The notes: a model not told the origin generated them from the letters alone. DNA of 64,000 nucleotides from Streptomyces sp. NBC_01549 (GCF_026339955.1 NZ_JAPEPW010000001.1:6159001-6223000); one strand, 5' to 3'. Shown: positions 1 through 9,016, numbered from the stretch's first letter. Numbers and translations: made by a program.

Positions 1-1
1 G

Positions 2-754
2 GCGATCGAGCAAGGGAAGGACGCCATCGCCCGCGCGATGCGCAAACAGAACCTGCCGATCCAGCGCATCCTCACCGGCGACTCCCTGGTCACCCTCGCG
101 CACGAGATGCGCTACCCCGACATCTCGTCGCTGTACGCGGCGATCGGCGAGGGCCATGTCACCGCGCAGAGCGTCGTGCAGAAGCTGGTGCAGGCCCTCG
201 GCGGCGAGGAGGCGGCCACCGAGGAGATCGACGAGAGTGTCCCGCCCGCGCGCGGACGCGGCCGCAAGCGCCGCTCCAACGCCGACCCCGGCGTCGTCGT
301 CAAGGGTGTCGACGACGTGTGGGTCAAGCTCGCCCGCTGCTGTACGCCCGTGCCGGGCGACCCGATCATCGGCTTCGTCACCCGCGGCAGCGGTGTGTCG
401 GTTCACCGCAGCGACTGTGTCAACGTGGACTCGCTGTCCCGTGAGCCCGAGCGCATCCTCGACGTCGAGTGGGCGCCCACCCAGTCCTCGGTCTTCCTGG
501 TCGCCATCCAGGTCGAGGCCCTGGACCGCTCCCGGCTCCTGTCGGACGTCACCCGCGTGCTGTCCGATCAGCACGTCAACATCCTGTCCGCGGCCGTCCA
601 GACCTCCCGCGACCGCGTCGCCACCTCCCGCTTCACCTTCGAGATGGGCGACCCCAAGCACCTGGGGCACGTCCTGAAGGCGGTCAGGGGCGTGGAGGGC
701 GTGTACGACGTGTACCGGGTGACCTCGGCGCGCAGGCCCTCCGACGGGTCCTGA
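2..754 (+). CDS. relA: Bifunctional (p)ppGpp synthetase/hydrolase, C-terminal part (5' end outside window)
   Basis: Open from the window edge (codons begin at base 2), 250 residues to the TGA. It contains the regulatory C-terminal half of a long RSH (RelA/SpoT) enzyme that makes and degrades the stringent-response alarmone. A helical segment is followed by the conserved cysteine/zinc-finger-like region around CCTPVPGD and VHRSDC, then a C-terminal ACT domain (roughly the last 80 residues, beginning SSVFLVAIQVEALDRS). The hydrolase, synthetase and TGS domains lie upstream, outside the window. The gene ends in a strong hairpin shared with a convergent gene. Identification is firm from the CC/ACT architecture and the neighbours. 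Confidence 0.93.
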   Translation, partial: AIEQGKDAIARAMRKQNLPIQRILTGDSLVTLAHEMRYPDISSLYAAIGEGHVTAQSVVQKLVQALGGEEAATEEIDESVPPARGRGRKRRSNADPGVVVKGVDDVWVKLARCCTPVPGDPIIGFVTRGSGVSVHRSDCVNVDSLSREPERILDVEWAPTQSSVFLVAIQVEALDRSRLLSDVTRVLSDQHVNILSAAVQTSRDRVATSRFTFEMGDPKHLGHVLKAVRGVEGVYDVYRVTSARRPSDGS

Positions 755-783
755 GTTCCGCGGCCCGGCGGCCCGTCGACGGG

Positions 784-838
784 CCACTACGTAGAGGGGC
801 TCCCGTACGAACCGTACGGGAGCCCCTCTACGTAGTGG
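784..838. terminator. Bidirectional terminator, perfect 26-bp hairpin between relA and the DUF349 gene
   Basis: Bases 784-809 are the exact reverse complement of 813-838, with a 3-base loop (aac). It sits 30 bases after the relA stop and 28 bases before the end of the convergent DUF349 gene, so it can serve both. There is no U-tract, as usual in Streptomyces terminators. Confidence 0.9.
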
Positions 839-865
839 CGGGAAAACCCAGCCGCCTCGGCAGCC

Positions 866-2095
866 TCAGCCGCCGAACTCCTGCAGACCCTTCAACGCCT
901 GGTCCAGCAGTGCCTGACGGCCATCGAGCTCCTTCTGGAGCTTGTCGGCCCTCGACGCGTTGCCGGCGGCGCGCGCTGTCTCGATCTGTCCCTGGAGCTT
1001 GTCCACGGCGGCCTGCAGCTGACCGGTCAGACCCTCGGCACGCGCGCGTGCCTCCGGGTTGGTCCGGCGCCACTCGGTCTCCTCGGACTCCTGCAGAGCC
1101 CGCTCCACCGCGTGCATCCGCCCCTCGACCTTCGGGCGGGCGTCGCGCGGCACATGGCCGATGGCTTCCCAGCGCTCGTTGATGGAACGGAAGGCGGCAC
1201 GGGCGGCCTTCAGGTCCTGCACCGGGACGAGCTTCTCGGCCTCCTCGGCCAGCTCCTCCTTGAGCTTCAGGTTCTCCGACTGCTCGGCGTCCCGCTCGGC
1301 GAAGACCGAGCTGCGCGCCGCGAAGAACACGTCCTGGGCGCCGCGGAAGCGGTTCCACAGGTCGTCCTCGTGCTCGCGCTGGGCGCGGCCCGCGGCCTTC
1401 CAGTCCGCCATCAGCTCGCGGTAACGCGCCGCCGTCGGACCCCAGTCCGTGGAGGCGGACAGCGACTCGGCCTCCGCGACCAGCTTCTCCTTGATCTTGC
1501 GGGCGTCCTCGCGCTGCGCGTCCAGCGAGGCGAAGTGCGCCTTGCGGCGCTTGGAGAACGCCGAGCGCGCGTGCGAGAAGCGGTGCCACAGCTCGTCGTC
1601 CGACTTACGGTCGAGTCGCGGCAGCCCCTTCCAGGTGTCCACCAGCGAGCGCAGCCGCTCGCCGGCCGCTCGCCACTGGTCGCTCTGCGCCAGCTCCTCC
1701 GCCTCGACGACCAGCGCCTCCTTGGCGTGCCGCGCCTCGTCGGACTGCTTCGCACGCTGGACCTTGCGCTCCTCACGGCGCGCGTCGACCGTCTTGACGA
1801 GCTTGTCCAGCCGCTTCTTCAGCGCGTCCAGATCGCCGACCGCGTGGTGGGCGTCCACCTGTTCGCGGATATGACCGATCGCGATCTGGGCGTCCTTCGC
1901 CGACAAGTCGGTGGTTTTCACTCGCCGCTCGAGGAGGCCGATCTCGACAACCAGGCCTTCGTACTTGCGCTCGAAGTAGGCCAGCGCCTCATCAGGCGAG
2001 CCGGCCTGCCAGGAACCGACGACCTGCTCGCCGTCGGCGGTACGCACGTACACGGTCCCCGTCTCGTCGACGCGGCCCCACGGGTCGCTGCTCAC
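866..2095 (-). CDS. DUF349 domain-containing protein
   Basis: 409 residues. It is highly charged and alpha-helical, with three or four DUF349 repeats recognisable by recurring patterns such as LWHRFSHARSAF and LWNRFRGAQDVFFAAR. An N-terminal segment (SSDPWGRVDETGTVYVRTADGE) is typical of the actinobacterial family, and the C-terminus is a coiled-coil-like Lys/Ala-rich region. The molecular function is unknown; the repeats suggest an elongated helical protein. It is separated by about 135 bases from the cyclophilin gene upstream on the same strand and converges with relA. The family call is confident; no biochemical role is inferred. Confidence 0.85.
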   Translation of the reverse strand: MSSDPWGRVDETGTVYVRTADGEQVVGSWQAGSPDEALAYFERKYEGLVVEIGLLERRVKTTDLSAKDAQIAIGHIREQVDAHHAVGDLDALKKRLDKLVKTVDARREERKVQRAKQSDEARHAKEALVVEAEELAQSDQWRAAGERLRSLVDTWKGLPRLDRKSDDELWHRFSHARSAFSKRRKAHFASLDAQREDARKIKEKLVAEAESLSASTDWGPTAARYRELMADWKAAGRAQREHEDDLWNRFRGAQDVFFAARSSVFAERDAEQSENLKLKEELAEEAEKLVPVQDLKAARAAFRSINERWEAIGHVPRDARPKVEGRMHAVERALQESEETEWRRTNPEARARAEGLTGQLQAAVDKLQGQIETARAAGNASRADKLQKELDGRQALLDQALKGLQEFGG

Positions 2096-2230
2096 AGCGC
2101 CTCCTCCACATGATGCCTGCGAGGGGCTTCAGCGCCCCTGGGCATCGTCCACAGTTTCGTCACGGCCAACATAGGCGACCAGCCCGGCGGCTGTCCGCAT
2201 CCAGCGCGACCGAAATTTCGCAGTTGACGG

Positions 2231-3070
2231 TCAGGATTTCGTCACGGTCATCTTGTTGATCACGGCCGTCGCGTTGGGCGCCCCGTCGCCCTGGCCTGTG
2301 CTCTCTCCGGCCGCGGCGATCTTCTTGAGAACCGTGAGGCCGGACTTGGAAATCGTTCCGAACGGTGTGTAGTCGGCCGGCAGCTGGCTGTCCTGGTAGA
2401 CGAGGAAGAACTGGCTGCCGCCTGTGTTGCGTCCCTGCTTCGTCTGGGCGTTGTACTGGTTCGCCATCGCGAGCGTGCCCGCCGGGTAGACACCGCCCTT
2501 GAGGGTGGTGTCCTTCAGGTTCTCGTCCGGGATCGTGTACCCGGGACCGCCGGTGCCGGTGCCCTTCGGGTCACCGCACTGCAGCACGTAGATGCCGTTC
2601 GTGGTGAGCCGGTGGCACTTGGTGTGGTCGAAGAACCCCTTGCTCGCGAGGAAGTCGAACGAGTTCACGGTGTGCGGGGCCGCGGCCGTCTTCAGCGCGA
2701 TGTCGATGTCGCCGCAGGTCGTCGCCAGCTTCATCGTGTAGTCCGCCGACTTGTCGATGCTCATCGCCGGCTCCTTCTTCCAGCTCAGCGACTTCACCGC
2801 GCCTTCGGCGGGCTTGGCGCACGGGTCCGGCGCCTTGGTGGGCGCGGAGGCGCTCGGGCTGACTTCCGCGCCCGCGTTGGCCTTCTTGTCGTCGTTCTTG
2901 AAGACCCCGGTCGCGTACGACACCACACCGCCGACGACGATCACGCCGAGGACCGACGCGACCACCGTGTTGCGCATGTGTGACTTGCGCCGCGCGGCCG
3001 TACGCCGCTGCTGCTGCCGCAAGAACTTCTCCCGGGCGAGCTGACGCCGCCGCTGTTCCTGGGTGACCAC
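2231..3070 (-). CDS. Membrane-anchored cyclophilin-type peptidyl-prolyl cis-trans isomerase
   Basis: 279 residues. A strongly basic N-terminus (about residues 1-32) precedes one transmembrane segment (about 33-55, VVASVLGVIVVGGVVSYATG). A Ser/Ala/Pro linker and a cyclophilin domain (about 105-279) follow, containing TNGIYVLQCGDPKGTGTGGPGY and GGSQFFLVYQD. The enzyme would catalyse prolyl isomerisation of exported proteins outside the membrane. The topology (short cytoplasmic basic tail, external domain) is typical of actinobacterial homologues. It is divergent from the MBL-fold gene, with about 180 bases between them. Confidence 0.9.
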   Translation of the reverse strand: MVTQEQRRRQLAREKFLRQQQRRTAARRKSHMRNTVVASVLGVIVVGGVVSYATGVFKNDDKKANAGAEVSPSASAPTKAPDPCAKPAEGAVKSLSWKKEPAMSIDKSADYTMKLATTCGDIDIALKTAAAPHTVNSFDFLASKGFFDHTKCHRLTTNGIYVLQCGDPKGTGTGGPGYTIPDENLKDTTLKGGVYPAGTLAMANQYNAQTKQGRNTGGSQFFLVYQDSQLPADYTPFGTISKSGLTVLKKIAAAGESTGQGDGAPNATAVINKMTVTKS

Positions 3071-3251
3071 CGGGTTATCTCCTCATGCGTCTCGTACGTC
3101 AAGTGGGACGCGTGCGTCTTGTGAGCCGACCGCCTGCGTGTGCCCCGTACCGTATATGGGTTAGCTGAGGAAACGGCAGCGCCGGTAGGCTCTGATCCAC
3201 AGCCAGCCACCCCGTACGGCACCACGCGTACGCCCACCACGAAGGACGATC

Positions 3252-3977
3252 GTGCTCATTGCCGGGTTCCCCGCCGGGGCCTGGGGCACCAACTGTTACC
3301 TGGTCGCCCCCGCCGCCGGTGAGGAGTGCGTGATCATCGACCCGGGCCACCAGGCCGCCCAGGGAGTCGAGGACGCACTCAAGAAGCATCGGCTCAAGCC
3401 CGTCGCCGTCCTCCTCACCCACGGCCACATCGACCACGTGGCCTCGGTCGTGCCCGTCTGCGGCGCGCATGACGTACCGGCCTGGATCCACCCCGACGAC
3501 CGGTACATGATGAGCGACCCGGAGCGGGCGCTCGGCCGGTCCATCGGCATGCCGCTGATGGGCGAGCTGACCGTGGGGGAGCCGGACGACGTACGGACGC
3601 TGACCGACGGCACGCGGCTGGAGCTGGCCGGTCTCGAGCTGTCCGTCGCGCACGCGCCCGGCCATACCAAGGGGTCGGTGACGTTCCGGATGCCCGAAGC
3701 CCGCGACGGATCAGACATTCCGCCGGTCTTCTTCTCGGGAGATCTGCTCTTCGCCGGCTCCATCGGACGCACCGACCTGCCCGGCGGTGACATGGACGAG
3801 ATGCTCGGCTCGCTGGCCCGTGTGTGCCTGCCGCTCGACGACTCGACCGTGGTGCTGTCCGGCCACGGCCCCCAGACGACCATCGGCCAGGAGCGCGCCA
3901 CCAACCCGTATCTGCGGCAGGTGGCGGCGGACCGCCAAGCGCGCGGCGCCGAGCCCGCTCCCCGACGAGGAATGTGA
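3252..3977 (+). CDS. MBL-fold metallo-hydrolase (glyoxalase II-like)
   Basis: 241 residues from a GTG start. The metallo-beta-lactamase metal-binding signature is complete: THGHIDH (HxHxDH), a later His in HAPGHTKGS, an Asp in FFSGDLLFAGSIGRTDL, and a C-terminal His in SGHGPQTTIG. This is the hydroxyacylglutathione-hydrolase-like subgroup with two zinc/iron sites, which cleaves thioesters or similar. Streptomyces lacks glutathione, so the natural thiol is unknown. It lies 12 bases upstream of hisS and is probably co-transcribed with it, an arrangement I recall as conserved in Streptomyces. Confidence 0.85.
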   Translation: MLIAGFPAGAWGTNCYLVAPAAGEECVIIDPGHQAAQGVEDALKKHRLKPVAVLLTHGHIDHVASVVPVCGAHDVPAWIHPDDRYMMSDPERALGRSIGMPLMGELTVGEPDDVRTLTDGTRLELAGLELSVAHAPGHTKGSVTFRMPEARDGSDIPPVFFSGDLLFAGSIGRTDLPGGDMDEMLGSLARVCLPLDDSTVVLSGHGPQTTIGQERATNPYLRQVAADRQARGAEPAPRRGM

Positions 3978-3989
3978 CGAGAGACTTTC

Positions 3990-5252
3990 GTGAGCACCTT
4001 CAAGGCCCCCAAGGGCACGTACGACCTGATCCCGCCGGAGAGCGCCAAGTACCTCGCCGTGCGCGAGGCGATCGCCGCGCCGCTGCGCAACTCCGGCTAC
4101 GGCTACATCGAGACGCCCGGCTTCGAGAACGTCGAACTCTTCGCGCGCGGCGTCGGTGAGTCCACCGACATCGTGACCAAGGAGATGTACGCCTTCGAGA
4201 CCAAGGGCGGCGACCAGCTCGCCCTGCGTCCCGAGGGCACGGCCTCCGTACTGCGCGCCGCGCTGGAGGCCAACCTGCACAAGGCCGGCAACCTCCCCGT
4301 CAAGCTCTGGTACTCGGGCTCCTACTACCGCTACGAGCGCCCCCAGAAGGGCCGTTACCGCCACTTCTCGCAGGTCGGTGCCGAGGCGATCGGGGCCGAG
4401 GACCCGGCGCTCGACGCCGAGCTGATCATCCTCGCGGACCAGGCGTACCGCTCGCTGGGCCTGCGTGACTTCCGCATCCTGCTGAACTCGCTGGGCGACC
4501 AGGAGTGCCGTCCGGTCTACCGGGCCGCCCTGCAGGACTTCCTGCGCGGCCTGGACCTGGACGAGGACACGCTGCGCCGTTCCGAGATCAACCCCCTGCG
4601 GGTCCTCGACGACAAGCGCGATGACGTGCAGAAGCAGCTGGTGGGTGCGCCGCTGCTGCGCGACTACCTGTGCGACGCGTGCAAGACGTACCACGAGGAG
4701 GTGCGTGAGCTGATCACCGCCGCGGGCGTCTCCTTCGAGGACGACCCGAAGCTGGTGCGCGGCCTGGACTACTACACGCGGACCACCTTCGAGTTCGTCC
4801 ACGACGGTCTGGGCTCCCAGTCCGCGGTGGGCGGCGGCGGGCGCTACGACGGGCTGTCCGAGATGATCGGTGGTCCCGCGCTGCCGTCGGTGGGCTGGGC
4901 ACTGGGCGTCGACCGTACGGTGCTCGCCCTGGAGGCGGAGGGTGTTTCGCTCGAACTCCCCGCGGCCACGAGCGTGTTCGCCGTTCCGCTGGGGGAGGAG
5001 GCCCGCCGGGTGCTCTTCGCCAAGGTGACCGAGTTGCGCAAGCTCGGTGTCGCCGCCGACTTCTCCTACGGTTCCAAGGGGCTCAAGGGGGCGATGAAGA
5101 ACGCGAACCGGTCGGGGGCGCGGTACGCGATCGTCGCCGGTGAGCGGGATCTCGCCGAGGGTGTCGTCCAGCTCAAGGACATGGAGTCCGGTGAGCAGGT
5201 GGCGATCGGTGTGAACGAGATCGTGGCGGAGCTCGAGACGCGACTGGGCTGA
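3990..5252 (+). CDS. hisS: Histidyl-tRNA synthetase
   Basis: 420 residues, the usual length for the bacterial class II enzyme, from a GTG start 12 bases after the MBL gene. The class II core is visible: motif 1 region (KGTYDLIPPES), motif 2 (YYRYERPQKGRYRHFSQ), the histidine-specific RGLDYYTRTTFE motif, and motif 3 with GGGGRYDGL and GWALGVDR. A C-terminal anticodon-binding domain starts around residue 325. It charges tRNA-His. The 233-base gap after it holds Streptomyces-type interspersed repeats and then a convergent response regulator gene. Confidence 0.97.
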   Translation: MSTFKAPKGTYDLIPPESAKYLAVREAIAAPLRNSGYGYIETPGFENVELFARGVGESTDIVTKEMYAFETKGGDQLALRPEGTASVLRAALEANLHKAGNLPVKLWYSGSYYRYERPQKGRYRHFSQVGAEAIGAEDPALDAELIILADQAYRSLGLRDFRILLNSLGDQECRPVYRAALQDFLRGLDLDEDTLRRSEINPLRVLDDKRDDVQKQLVGAPLLRDYLCDACKTYHEEVRELITAAGVSFEDDPKLVRGLDYYTRTTFEFVHDGLGSQSAVGGGGRYDGLSEMIGGPALPSVGWALGVDRTVLALEAEGVSLELPAATSVFAVPLGEEARRVLFAKVTELRKLGVAADFSYGSKGLKGAMKNANRSGARYAIVAGERDLAEGVVQLKDMESGEQVAIGVNEIVAELETRLG

Positions 5253-5275
5253 GAACCGGGTTCCCCGCCCCCGCC

Positions 5276-5480
5276 GCCCCTACCCGACCCATCCTGTCCC
5301 TGGGGGCTCCGCCCCCAGACCCCCATCGGCCTGAACGGCCTCGTCCTCATACGCCGGACGGGCTGAAAGATGCGCGCCAGCGCTCTTAAGGGGCGCGGGG
5401 AACTGCGCGACCAGCCCCCACCCGCCCGCAGACAGGGAACACACCCGGGGGGGCTGGGGGCGCAGCCCCCCGGGGCGGGA
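5276..5480. repeat. Composite of Streptomyces intergenic repeat motifs with hairpins
   Basis: The hisS/response-regulator convergent gap is built from short GC-rich blocks that I recognise as recurrent in Streptomyces intergenic DNA. One is a hairpin at 5300-5318 (8-bp arms, tcc loop). Others are a block around 5341-5365 (tcctcatacgccggacgggc) and a block around 5388-5416 (ggggcgcggggaactgcgcg). The last is a G/C hairpin at about 5445-5473 with arms of about 11 bp. They could act together as a bidirectional terminator. Recognition of the repeat families is from memory and was not searched. Confidence 0.6.
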
Positions 5481-5485
5481 GAAGG

Positions 5486-6109
5486 TCAGTCCAGCAGGCC
5501 GAAGCGCATCGCGCTCGTCACCGCCGCGGTGCGGTCGTCCACCCCCAGTTTGGTGAAGGCCCGCAGCAGGTGGGTCTTCACGGTGGACTCGCCGATGAAC
5601 AGGCGGCGCCCGATCTCGGCGTTCGTGCAGCCCTCCGCCACCAGCCGCAGCACCGCCGTCTCACGCTCGGACAACCTCGGCCGCTCCGGCTTCGTGCGGA
5701 GCTGATCGACGAGGCGGGCGGCGACGGAGGGTGCCAGCACGGTCTCACCGCGCGCGGCGGAGCGGACGGCGTCGGCGAGTTCGGCGCGGGGGAGGTCCTT
5801 CAGGAGATAGCCCGCGGCTCCGGCCTCGACCGCCCGCAGAATGTCCCGGTCCGTCTCGTACGTCGTCAGCACGATGACCCGGCAGCCCAGCCCCGCCTCG
5901 GTCATCCGCACGATCGAGTCGACACCCCCGCCCCCCGGCATCCGCAGGTCCATCAGGACGATGTCCGGCCGGAGTTCGGCCGCCAGCGCCTCCGCCTGCG
6001 GGCCGCTCGACGCGTCGGCGATCACATCGAGGTCGGGCTCGGCACTGAGCATCGCGCGCAGCCCTTCCCGTACGACGGGATGGTCGTCGGCCAGGACGAT
6101 GCGGATCAC
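5486..6109 (-). CDS. LuxR/NarL-family response regulator
   Basis: 207 residues. The receiver domain (1-120) has the acidic pair D8/D9, phospho-acceptor D54 (in VLMDLRMP), a T in VLTTYE and K in LLKDLP. A C-terminal LuxR-type HTH spans about 143-200 (LSERETAVLRLVAEG, then STVKTHLLRAFTKLGV). Its GTG start overlaps the stop of the upstream sensor kinase gene by 4 bases (GTGA), so the pair is translationally coupled. It most likely regulates the adjacent ABC exporter genes. Confidence 0.94.
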   Translation of the reverse strand: MIRIVLADDHPVVREGLRAMLSAEPDLDVIADASSGPQAEALAAELRPDIVLMDLRMPGGGGVDSIVRMTEAGLGCRVIVLTTYETDRDILRAVEAGAAGYLLKDLPRAELADAVRSAARGETVLAPSVAARLVDQLRTKPERPRLSERETAVLRLVAEGCTNAEIGRRLFIGESTVKTHLLRAFTKLGVDDRTAAVTSAMRFGLLD

Positions 6110-7311
6110 GAGTCACTCCTTGGAACGGGCAGGCGGACGGTGACGGTCGTGCCCTCGCCGGGCGCGCTGCGCACCTGGGCCCTGCCGCCCACTTCCGCGG
6201 CCCGGGCGCGCAGCCCGGTCAGACCGTAGCCGCCGGTCGGCGCGGCGGGGTCGAAGCCGGGGCCGTCGTCCCGTACGGAGAGGGTCAGGCAGTCGTGGGC
6301 GTACGTCAGGGCGACCGCGATCGTCGACGAAGTCCCCGCGTGTTTACGGACGTTGGCGAGCGCCTCCTGGCAGGAGCGCAGGACCACGACCTCGGGCCCG
6401 GCGGGCAGCGCGCGTGCGGGTCCGGTGATGTCGACCGTCGCCTCGTGGCGCGCGGCCAGCCGGCGCAGCGCGTCGGGCAGCGAGGCCCCGTCGAGGTCGG
6501 CGGGCGCGCCTCCGGCGACCAGGGCCCGCGCCTCGGCGAGGTTCTGCCGGGCCGTCTCCGCCATCAGGGACAGGTGGCGGCGGGCCTGCGGGACGTCGTG
6601 GTCGAGTTCGGCCTCGACCGCCTGCACCAGCATCAGCAGGCTCGTGAAGCCCTGTGCGAGTGTGTCGTGGATCTCCCGGGAGAGCCGTTCCCGTTCGGCC
6701 AGCGCGCCGTGTGCCGACGAGAGCCGGGAGAGCTCGTGGCGACTGGCGTCCAGTTCGGCGATCAGCTCGGCCCGTTCCTGGCTCTGCTCGATGATGCGGA
6801 TGGTCCAGTTGCCGAAGGCCACCGCGAAGACGAGGGTGACCACGCCGAAGAGCGAGTTGAAGAAGACGTCCTGGTCGCTCGGCCACCACAGCAGCGCCCA
6901 ACCCACCACCGGCGCGATGTTGATGACCGTCACGGCCGCGAGCGCCCAGCGCAGCCGCAGCGCCATGAAGCACTGGGGGACGAGCGCGAAGGCCATCAGC
7001 CGGGTCTCGCCGACGAGGATCCCCGACGGCAGGAACAGCACGATCGCTCCCGCGAGATAGCCGAGGGCCCGGCGTTCGTCGGGCGGGTCGCCGCTGAGGA
7101 CGGGGCGCCCCACCGCCACGTACCAGGGAATCAGCGCCACCAGCAGCGCCGCCGAGACGAGGCGGAGGTGCCACCCCGGATGCCCCGTGCCGAGCACGAA
7201 CACCAGGGTGGCCACACACACGATCGCGAAGTACGAGTCCCAGAGCCGGAAGGAGCGGTCCCAGGTGTACGAGCTCTTCGCGCCGCCAGGTCCGGCGACC
7301 CGTTCGGTCAT
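6106..7311 (-). CDS. NarL-type sensor histidine kinase
   Basis: 401 residues if started at ATG 7311; the frame stays open further upstream, but this start overlaps the permease stop by 4 bases and begins MTERVAGPGG. About six membrane segments fill residues 25-170. They are followed by a HisKA_3 dimerisation domain with phospho-acceptor H215 (LSREIHDTLAQG) and an HATPase domain (EALANVRKHAGTSS, DDGPGFDP, GYGLTGLRARA). There is no extracytoplasmic sensor domain, so it probably senses membrane or transport status. It is partner of the following response regulator and part of a coupled exporter/TCS cassette. Confidence 0.93.
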   Translation of the reverse strand: MTERVAGPGGAKSSYTWDRSFRLWDSYFAIVCVATLVFVLGTGHPGWHLRLVSAALLVALIPWYVAVGRPVLSGDPPDERRALGYLAGAIVLFLPSGILVGETRLMAFALVPQCFMALRLRWALAAVTVINIAPVVGWALLWWPSDQDVFFNSLFGVVTLVFAVAFGNWTIRIIEQSQERAELIAELDASRHELSRLSSAHGALAERERLSREIHDTLAQGFTSLLMLVQAVEAELDHDVPQARRHLSLMAETARQNLAEARALVAGGAPADLDGASLPDALRRLAARHEATVDITGPARALPAGPEVVVLRSCQEALANVRKHAGTSSTIAVALTYAHDCLTLSVRDDGPGFDPAAPTGGYGLTGLRARAAEVGGRAQVRSAPGEGTTVTVRLPVPRSDS

Positions 7312-8153
7312 CCGTCGCGATGGTTCTTCCAGCGGAAGGTCAGCAGACACAGCAGCAATCCTCCGACGCACCACGCCCCCAGCACCAGGGCGATCCGCCC
7401 GAACTCCCAGCCGCCCGCCTGCTCCAGGACCTTCGCCGACTCGGGCAGGAACACTCCGCGCAGCCCCTGGCACATCCACTTCAGCGGGAACAGGGCGCCG
7501 ATGTTCAGCATCCAGCCGGGGATCGTGTCGATGGCGATGTAGACCCCGGAGATGAACTGCAGCACGAGGAAGGGCAGTACGACGACGGAGGTGGCGCTCT
7601 TGCCGGACTTCGGGACCGAGCTGATCGCGATGCCGAGCAGGGCGCAGGCCGTCAGGCCCAGGACGAAGATCCAGGCGAAGTCGGCCCACTTGGCGGGATC
7701 CGAGGGCAGCTTCACGTCGTACAGCGACGTGCCGACGACGAGCAGGATCGCCGTCTCCAGGAGACCGGTGACCAGAACCAGCCAGATCTTGCCCAGGAAG
7801 TACGCGGCCGGTGGCATCGGAGTGCCGCGCAGCCGCCGCAGCACCTTCTCGTCCCGCTCGATGGCTATGGAGATGCCGAGGGACTGGAAGCTCGTGGACA
7901 TGATGCCCGCGGCCATCATCGCCGGGACGTACAGCTGGGAGGCGGTGATGCCCGCGCCCCGCACGTCGTCCTTGAAGATCGACGCGAAGAGGAACAGGAA
8001 GACGACGGGGAAGGCGAAGGTGAACACCACCTGGTCGCGCTGACGGAAGAACTGCTTGATCTCCAGGGCGCCCCGCCGCAGGCCGAGCCCCCAGGCTCCG
8101 GGCAGCCCCCCCGAGGACGCCTCACTGCGTACGCGTTCGGTCGTCAGGGTCAT
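7308..8153 (-). CDS. ABC-2 type transporter permease (DrrB-like)
   Basis: 281 residues with about six transmembrane helices. A cytoplasmic N-terminus (LEIKQFFRQRDQVVFTFAFP) and the ABC-2 permease fold are seen (conserved GIMSTSFQSLGISIAIERDEKVLRRLRGTPM segment, then IPGWMLNIGALFPLKWMCQGLR). It is the membrane part of an exporter with the adjacent ATPase. Start and stop codons overlap both neighbours by 4 bases, giving ATPase-permease-kinase-regulator coupling. The substrate is unknown; drug, lipid or peptide efflux is typical. Confidence 0.9.
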   Translation of the reverse strand: MTLTTERVRSEASSGGLPGAWGLGLRRGALEIKQFFRQRDQVVFTFAFPVVFLFLFASIFKDDVRGAGITASQLYVPAMMAAGIMSTSFQSLGISIAIERDEKVLRRLRGTPMPPAAYFLGKIWLVLVTGLLETAILLVVGTSLYDVKLPSDPAKWADFAWIFVLGLTACALLGIAISSVPKSGKSATSVVVLPFLVLQFISGVYIAIDTIPGWMLNIGALFPLKWMCQGLRGVFLPESAKVLEQAGGWEFGRIALVLGAWCVGGLLLCLLTFRWKNHRDG

Positions 8154-9016
8154 CGCGCGCTCTCCTGTCCGGTCAGGCGGAGATAGACGTCCTCCAGGGT
8201 CGGGCGGGTCACGCTCAGCCCGGGTATCTCGCCGTCGAAGCGGCGGGTGAGCTCGGCGACCGTGCGGGTGGGGGTGTCCGTGCGCTCACGGCGCTCGGTG
8301 CCGTCGGCCTCCGTCCACTCGACGGTCGCCTCGGTGCCGAAGCGTTCGCGCAGCGCGGCGGGTTCGCCTTCCGCGACGACCCGGCCCCGCGCGACGACCG
8401 CGAGCCGGTCCGCCAGTGCCTCCGCCTCCTCCAGGTAGTGGGTGGTGAGCAGGATGGTCGTGCCCTCGTCGGCCAGTTTCCGGATCAGGTCCCAGAACTG
8501 GCGGCGGGCGGCCGGGTCGAAGCCGGTCGTCGGTTCGTCCAGGAGCAGCAGCTCGGGGCCGCCGATCACCCCGAGCGCCACGTCCAGACGCCTGCGCTGG
8601 CCGCCCGAGAGCGCCTTGACGCGGCTGTCCGTCTTCGCCTCCAGACCGACGAGCCCGATGACCTCCTCCGGGTCGCGGGGCCTCGGGTAGTAGCGGGCGA
8701 AGTGCCGTACGGTCTCGCCGACCGTCAACTCCGCGGGCGCCGATTCGTCCTGCCAGACGATGCCGACCCGCGAGCGCCACGCGCGTGTGCCCGTCGCTGG
8801 ATCCGCGCCGAGCACGGACACCTCGCCCGCGTCCCGCCCGCGGTTGCCCTGGAGGATCTCCACCGTGGTGCTCTTGCCCGCGCCATTGGGTCCGAGCAGG
8901 CCGAACACCTCGCCGCGGCGGATGCCGAGATCGATGCCGTCGACGGCGGTCACGTCCCCGTACTGCTTGCGCAGCCCCCGTACGTCCACCGCGAGTTCGT
9001 TCGCGTGTGTTGTCAT
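8150..9016 (-). CDS. ABC transporter ATP-binding protein (DrrA-like)
   Basis: 288 residues from ATG 9016. The frame extends upstream to 9112, but that extension does not look like the family. Walker A is at residues 42-50 (GPNGAGKST), with ABC signature LSGGQRRRLDVA, Walker B LLLLDEPTTGFDP and the switch His in TTHYLEEAEAL. A C-terminal extension of about 70 residues is typical of DrrA-type ATPases. It is the first gene of the four-gene exporter/TCS operon, and its start faces the VKOR gene across about 140 bases. Confidence 0.93.
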   Translation of the reverse strand: MTTHANELAVDVRGLRKQYGDVTAVDGIDLGIRRGEVFGLLGPNGAGKSTTVEILQGNRGRDAGEVSVLGADPATGTRAWRSRVGIVWQDESAPAELTVGETVRHFARYYPRPRDPEEVIGLVGLEAKTDSRVKALSGGQRRRLDVALGVIGGPELLLLDEPTTGFDPAARRQFWDLIRKLADEGTTILLTTHYLEEAEALADRLAVVARGRVVAEGEPAALRERFGTEATVEWTEADGTERRERTDTPTRTVAELTRRFDGEIPGLSVTRPTLEDVYLRLTGQESAR

